The position numbers and the translations under genes were made by a program. DNA of 64,000 nucleotides from Bacteroidia bacterium (GTDB lineage: Bacteria > Bacteroidota > Bacteroidia > Chitinophagales > Chitinophagaceae), in contig JAUIBA010000004.1 of NCBI GenBank assembly GCA_030427635.1, forward strand, positions 62,001-126,000, read 5' to 3'. Every line of letters starts with the position of its first letter. Position 1 is the stretch's first letter. Of the stretch, positions 61,763-64,000 are shown in pieces. Under the pieces are notes generated by a model that was given only the letters and a program-made list of their open reading frames with translations, was not told where the DNA came from and did no database searches.

Positions 61763-62890
61763 ATGCAGCAATTGCAGATGGTTGACCTGAAGCGTCAATA
61801 CAATAAAATCAAAAATGAGATAGACATTGCAATCAGCAATGTCATTGAATCTACTGCATTTATAGGTGGTAAAGATGTAAGCGCACTCGCAGCTGAGCTG
61901 TCGGCATATGTGGGCGTTAAGCACACCATTCCCTGTGCCAACGGTACAGATGCGTTGCAGATAGCCCTCATGGCGCTGGGCCTTAAAGCAGGAGACGAAG
62001 TAATAACACCGTCATTCACATACATAGCTACAGTAGAAGTAGTACTGCTGCTGGGGCTGAAACCGGTTTTCGTTGATGTGCTGCCAGATGCATTTACTAT
62101 GGACCCGGTATCACTGGAAGGCGCTATTACGCCAAACACCAAAGCTATTATACCGGTACACCTGTATGGCCAGTCGGCCGATATGGCTCCTATACTGGAA
62201 ATTGCATCAAAACATGGCATACCTGTCATTGAGGACAATGCACAGGCTATAGGAGGCAGTTATACGTTCCCTGACGGGCGCATTGTAAAAACAGGCGCTA
62301 TGGGTACTATCAGCTGCACCTCTTTCTTCCCGTCCAAAAACCTTGGGTGCTACGGTGATGGTGGCGCTATCTTTACTAATGATGATGACCTGGCAGTGAA
62401 AATGAAAATGATTGCTAATCATGGTCAGAAGGTACGCTACTACCATGAGATGGTAGGCTGCAACAGTCGTCTTGATTCTATTCAGGCTGCTGTACTGCGC
62501 ATAAAACTGCCACTTCTGGATGAGTACTGTGATGCCAGAAGAGCTGCAGCCGATTATTATGACAATACATTCAGCAGCCATCCTATGCTCACGGTACCAT
62601 ACCGTGCACCTTATGCACACCATGTATATCATCAGTATACCCTTATTGTAGAGGGCTTTGACCGGGACACACTCCACACCAGGCTGGCAGAAAAGGGTAT
62701 TCCTTCTATGATATACTATCCGGTACCCTGCCATAAGCAGGAAATGCTGAAACCATACGGTACACATGATGCGGTACTACCTGTTACCAATGCACTGAAT
62801 GCATGCGTTATATCACTGCCTATGCATACAGAGCTCACAGAAGAGGAGCTGAAATACATTACTACTTCATTGTTGGAAATATTAGGATAA
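61763..62890 (+). CDS. DegT/DnrJ/EryC1/StrS-family sugar aminotransferase
   Basis: A 375-residue PLP enzyme that aminates keto-sugar nucleotides. The start MVDLKRQYNKIKNEID, CANGTDALQIALMALG, PVIEDNAQAIGG and the PLP lysine in TSFFPSKNLGCYGDGG are family hallmarks. It acts in making amino sugars for lipopolysaccharide, capsule or glycoproteins. Its neighbour 10 bases downstream is an RfbC-type epimerase, so the substrate is probably a dTDP-4-keto-6-deoxy sugar. Other sugar pathway genes are not in the window. Confidence 0.92.
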   Translation: MQQLQMVDLKRQYNKIKNEIDIAISNVIESTAFIGGKDVSALAAELSAYVGVKHTIPCANGTDALQIALMALGLKAGDEVITPSFTYIATVEVVLLLGLKPVFVDVLPDAFTMDPVSLEGAITPNTKAIIPVHLYGQSADMAPILEIASKHGIPVIEDNAQAIGGSYTFPDGRIVKTGAMGTISCTSFFPSKNLGCYGDGGAIFTNDDDLAVKMKMIANHGQKVRYYHEMVGCNSRLDSIQAAVLRIKLPLLDEYCDARRAAADYYDNTFSSHPMLTVPYRAPYAHHVYHQYTLIVEGFDRDTLHTRLAEKGIPSMIYYPVPCHKQEMLKPYGTHDAVLPVTNALNACVISLPMHTELTEEELKYITTSLLEILG

Positions 62891-62900
62891 ATACGGTAAC

Positions 62901-63452
62901 ATGAATATTACAAAAACACCTCTGGAAGGTCTGCTGATAATAGAACCTAAAGTACATGGCGACGACCGAGGCTATTTCTTTGAAAGCTACAATATGCGTC
63001 AGCTTCAGGAATTGACCGGCTACAGCACTCCCTTCGTACAGGACAATCAGGCACGGTCTGTAAAGAACGTACTAAGAGGGCTGCACTATCAGAATCCCCC
63101 CACGCCACAGGCCAAACTCATAAGAGTACTGGAAGGCGCTATATGGGATGTGGCTGTAGATATACGTAAAAACAGCCCTACCTACGGCCAGTGGTATGGC
63201 ATAGAGCTTAATGCAGAGAACAAACTGCAGTTCCTTATTCCTCATGGATTTGCACATGGTTATGCCGTACTGTCCGATACTGCCGAAGTATTCTACAAAT
63301 GCGACAACTTCTATGATAAGTCTGCTGAAGGTGGGCTTTTCTTCAACGACCCTGCACTCAATATAGACTGGAAGATAGATAAGACATTAGCCATCATTTC
63401 AGAAAAAGACAAGAACCAGCCAATGATGGCTGATGCAAACAACCTTTTCTGA
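62901..63452 (+). CDS. rfbC: dTDP-4-dehydrorhamnose 3,5-epimerase (RmlC/RfbC)
   Basis: A 183-residue cupin enzyme. The block DNQARSVKNVLRGLHYQNPP carries the catalytic His. WDVAVDIRKNSPTYGQW and FLIPHGFAHGYAVLSDTAEV hold the rest of the site, with Tyr/Asp in YKCDNFYDKSAEGG. In rhamnose synthesis it epimerises C3 and C5 of dTDP-4-keto-6-deoxyglucose. Paired with an aminotransferase it may instead serve an amino-deoxysugar branch. The gene is followed by a clear terminator. Confidence 0.93.
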   Translation: MNITKTPLEGLLIIEPKVHGDDRGYFFESYNMRQLQELTGYSTPFVQDNQARSVKNVLRGLHYQNPPTPQAKLIRVLEGAIWDVAVDIRKNSPTYGQWYGIELNAENKLQFLIPHGFAHGYAVLSDTAEVFYKCDNFYDKSAEGGLFFNDPALNIDWKIDKTLAIISEKDKNQPMMADANNLF

Positions 63453-63489
63453 TAGATGCCAGAAAAAAATCAATGATAATTATACAATG

Positions 63490-63513
63490 GAGGCCGGGCA
63501 TATATCCGGCCTC
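63490..63513 (+). terminator. Terminator after rfbC
   Basis: GAGGCCGG / CCGGCCTC is a perfect 8-bp stem with an 8-base loop, followed by TTTTATTATA. Confidence 0.85.
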
Positions 63514-63554
63514 TTTTATTATACGCACCCGGTACACCATGTAATGGCATTCAG

Positions 63555-63562
63555 TAAATTTG
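63555..63562 (+). promoter_or_regulatory. -7 element (TAAATTTG) of the last gene; predicted leaderless
   Basis: A perfect TAnnTTTG, followed by AGGT and the ATG at 63567. GAGGT could also be read as a ribosome-binding site, but it touches the ATG and is too close to work as one. Confidence 0.5.
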
Positions 63563-63566
63563 AGGT

Positions 63567-64000
63567 ATGAGCACATATGATCCCCGCATAGATGCCTATA
63601 TCGAAAAGTCAGCCGACTTTGCCCGTCCGGTATTGATTCATCTGCGTGAACTGCTACACGCCACTTGTCCCGATATAGAAGAAACATGGAAATGGAGCTT
63701 TCCTAACTTCAGCTATCGTGGTCAGGCAATGTGCAGCATGGCAGCCTTCAAAGAGCACTGTGCATTCAGCTTCTGGAAAGCGTCATTAATGCCAGATACT
63801 GACAATATACTGGAGCTGACCGAGCGCGAAGCAATGGGGCAGCTGGGACGTATTACCAGCCTGAAAGACCTGCCTAAAGACAGTGTGCTGAAGCGATACA
63901 TAAAAGCTGCTATGAAGCTCAATGAAGATGGCGTAAAAAAGCCTGCACCAGCTAAAAAAACAGAAAAGGAAAAATCAACGCTGGAAACACCTGCCGACTT
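63567..64000 (+). CDS. DUF1801/YdeI-like protein (cut by the window edge)
   Basis: The first 144 codons of a gene that continues past the window. The sequence PRIDAYIEKSADFARPVLIH, then ETWKWSFPNFSYRGQAMCSM and FKEHCAFSFWK fits the DUF1801 (YdhG-like) fold, an iron-chaperone-frataxin-like domain in some members. A helix with DVLKRYIKAA-type sequence (DSVLKRYIKAAMKLNEDG) and a Lys/Ala/Pro-rich linker follow, suggesting a second domain beyond the edge, as in YdeI-type proteins. Function unknown. Confidence 0.75.
   Translation, partial: MSTYDPRIDAYIEKSADFARPVLIHLRELLHATCPDIEETWKWSFPNFSYRGQAMCSMAAFKEHCAFSFWKASLMPDTDNILELTEREAMGQLGRITSLKDLPKDSVLKRYIKAAMKLNEDGVKKPAPAKKTEKEKSTLETPAD

Overview
The window looks like a chromosomal segment of a Bacteroidota bacterium, most likely in or near the Chitinophagaceae; I cannot name a genus from sequence alone. 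Supporting signs are: promoters of the Bacteroidota type (TAnnTTTG near -7), a type IX secretion (T9SS) sorting domain, a GldA-type ABC ATPase, a TamA-like lipoprotein, a DUF5723-like outer-membrane protein, a fused CcoN-CcoO cbb3 oxidase, and a carboxypeptidase-regulatory-domain TonB receptor. Codon use (for example frequent ATA for Ile) looks even throughout. I saw no insertion sequence, prophage, integrase or CRISPR array.

Layout. 1-4.2 kb: an outer-membrane protein fragment, cinA with a hotdog thioesterase, a DUF5723-like protein and folK. 4.3-7.2 kb: Hsp20, a double-domain universal stress protein and a CoA-transferase. 7.2-13.6 kb: TonB receptor, PAS-LuxR regulator, an unknown protein, arginase, GNAT and LUD protein. 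13.6-23.7 kb: ftsH-rsfS divergent from birA, then an outer-membrane protein, mutS, a T9SS cargo protein, an NTF2-like protein, a DUF4476 protein and a TrmH methyltransferase. 23.7-30.4 kb: TamL-like protein, gldA, an EGF-like lipoprotein, thiL, a glycine-rich RRM protein and a DUF486 protein. 30.5-39.9 kb: methionine cycle genes metH (without its homocysteine domain) and ahcY, with a PAP2-like protein, a sugar nucleotidyltransferase, a TPR histidine kinase/NarL pair and tRNA-Leu(GAG) between them. 40-47.7 kb: an HExxH protein, a membrane partner, a transglutaminase-like protein, an acyl-CoA dehydrogenase, a second EGF-like lipoprotein and a DUF72 protein. 47.8-57.9 kb: two small stress-type genes and a nine-gene respiratory cluster (ccoS, ccoNO, ccoQ, ccoP, ccoG, fixH, a SafE-family protein, a PAS histidine kinase, and a receiver-CRP fusion). 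58-64 kb: VOC protein, peptidase-like protein, SBF-type transporter, rnhA, TfoX-like protein, a DegT aminotransferase, an rfbC-type epimerase and a partial DUF1801-like protein.

The most interesting result is a shared promoter design. Six promoters carry two 12-bp TGA-N6-TCA sites exactly 22 bp apart (centre to centre), and the nearer site is centred exactly 29.5 bp upstream of the first base of the TAnnTTTG-like element. This places the sites near -41.5 and -63.5. The promoters belong to hsp20, the universal stress gene, a small helical protein, a DUF2158 protein, the cbb3 operon, and the histidine kinase/receiver-CRP pair. The CRP-type output domain of that last pair keeps the Glu and Arg expected to read a TGA half-site, so it is the best candidate regulator and would be autoregulated. 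I infer a local low-oxygen or redox-stress regulon in which the FixJ and FixK roles are merged into one protein.

A second general observation is that at seven genes the -7 element lies only 4-7 nt before the start codon, which predicts leaderless mRNAs. All calls come from reading the sequence; no database search was run.
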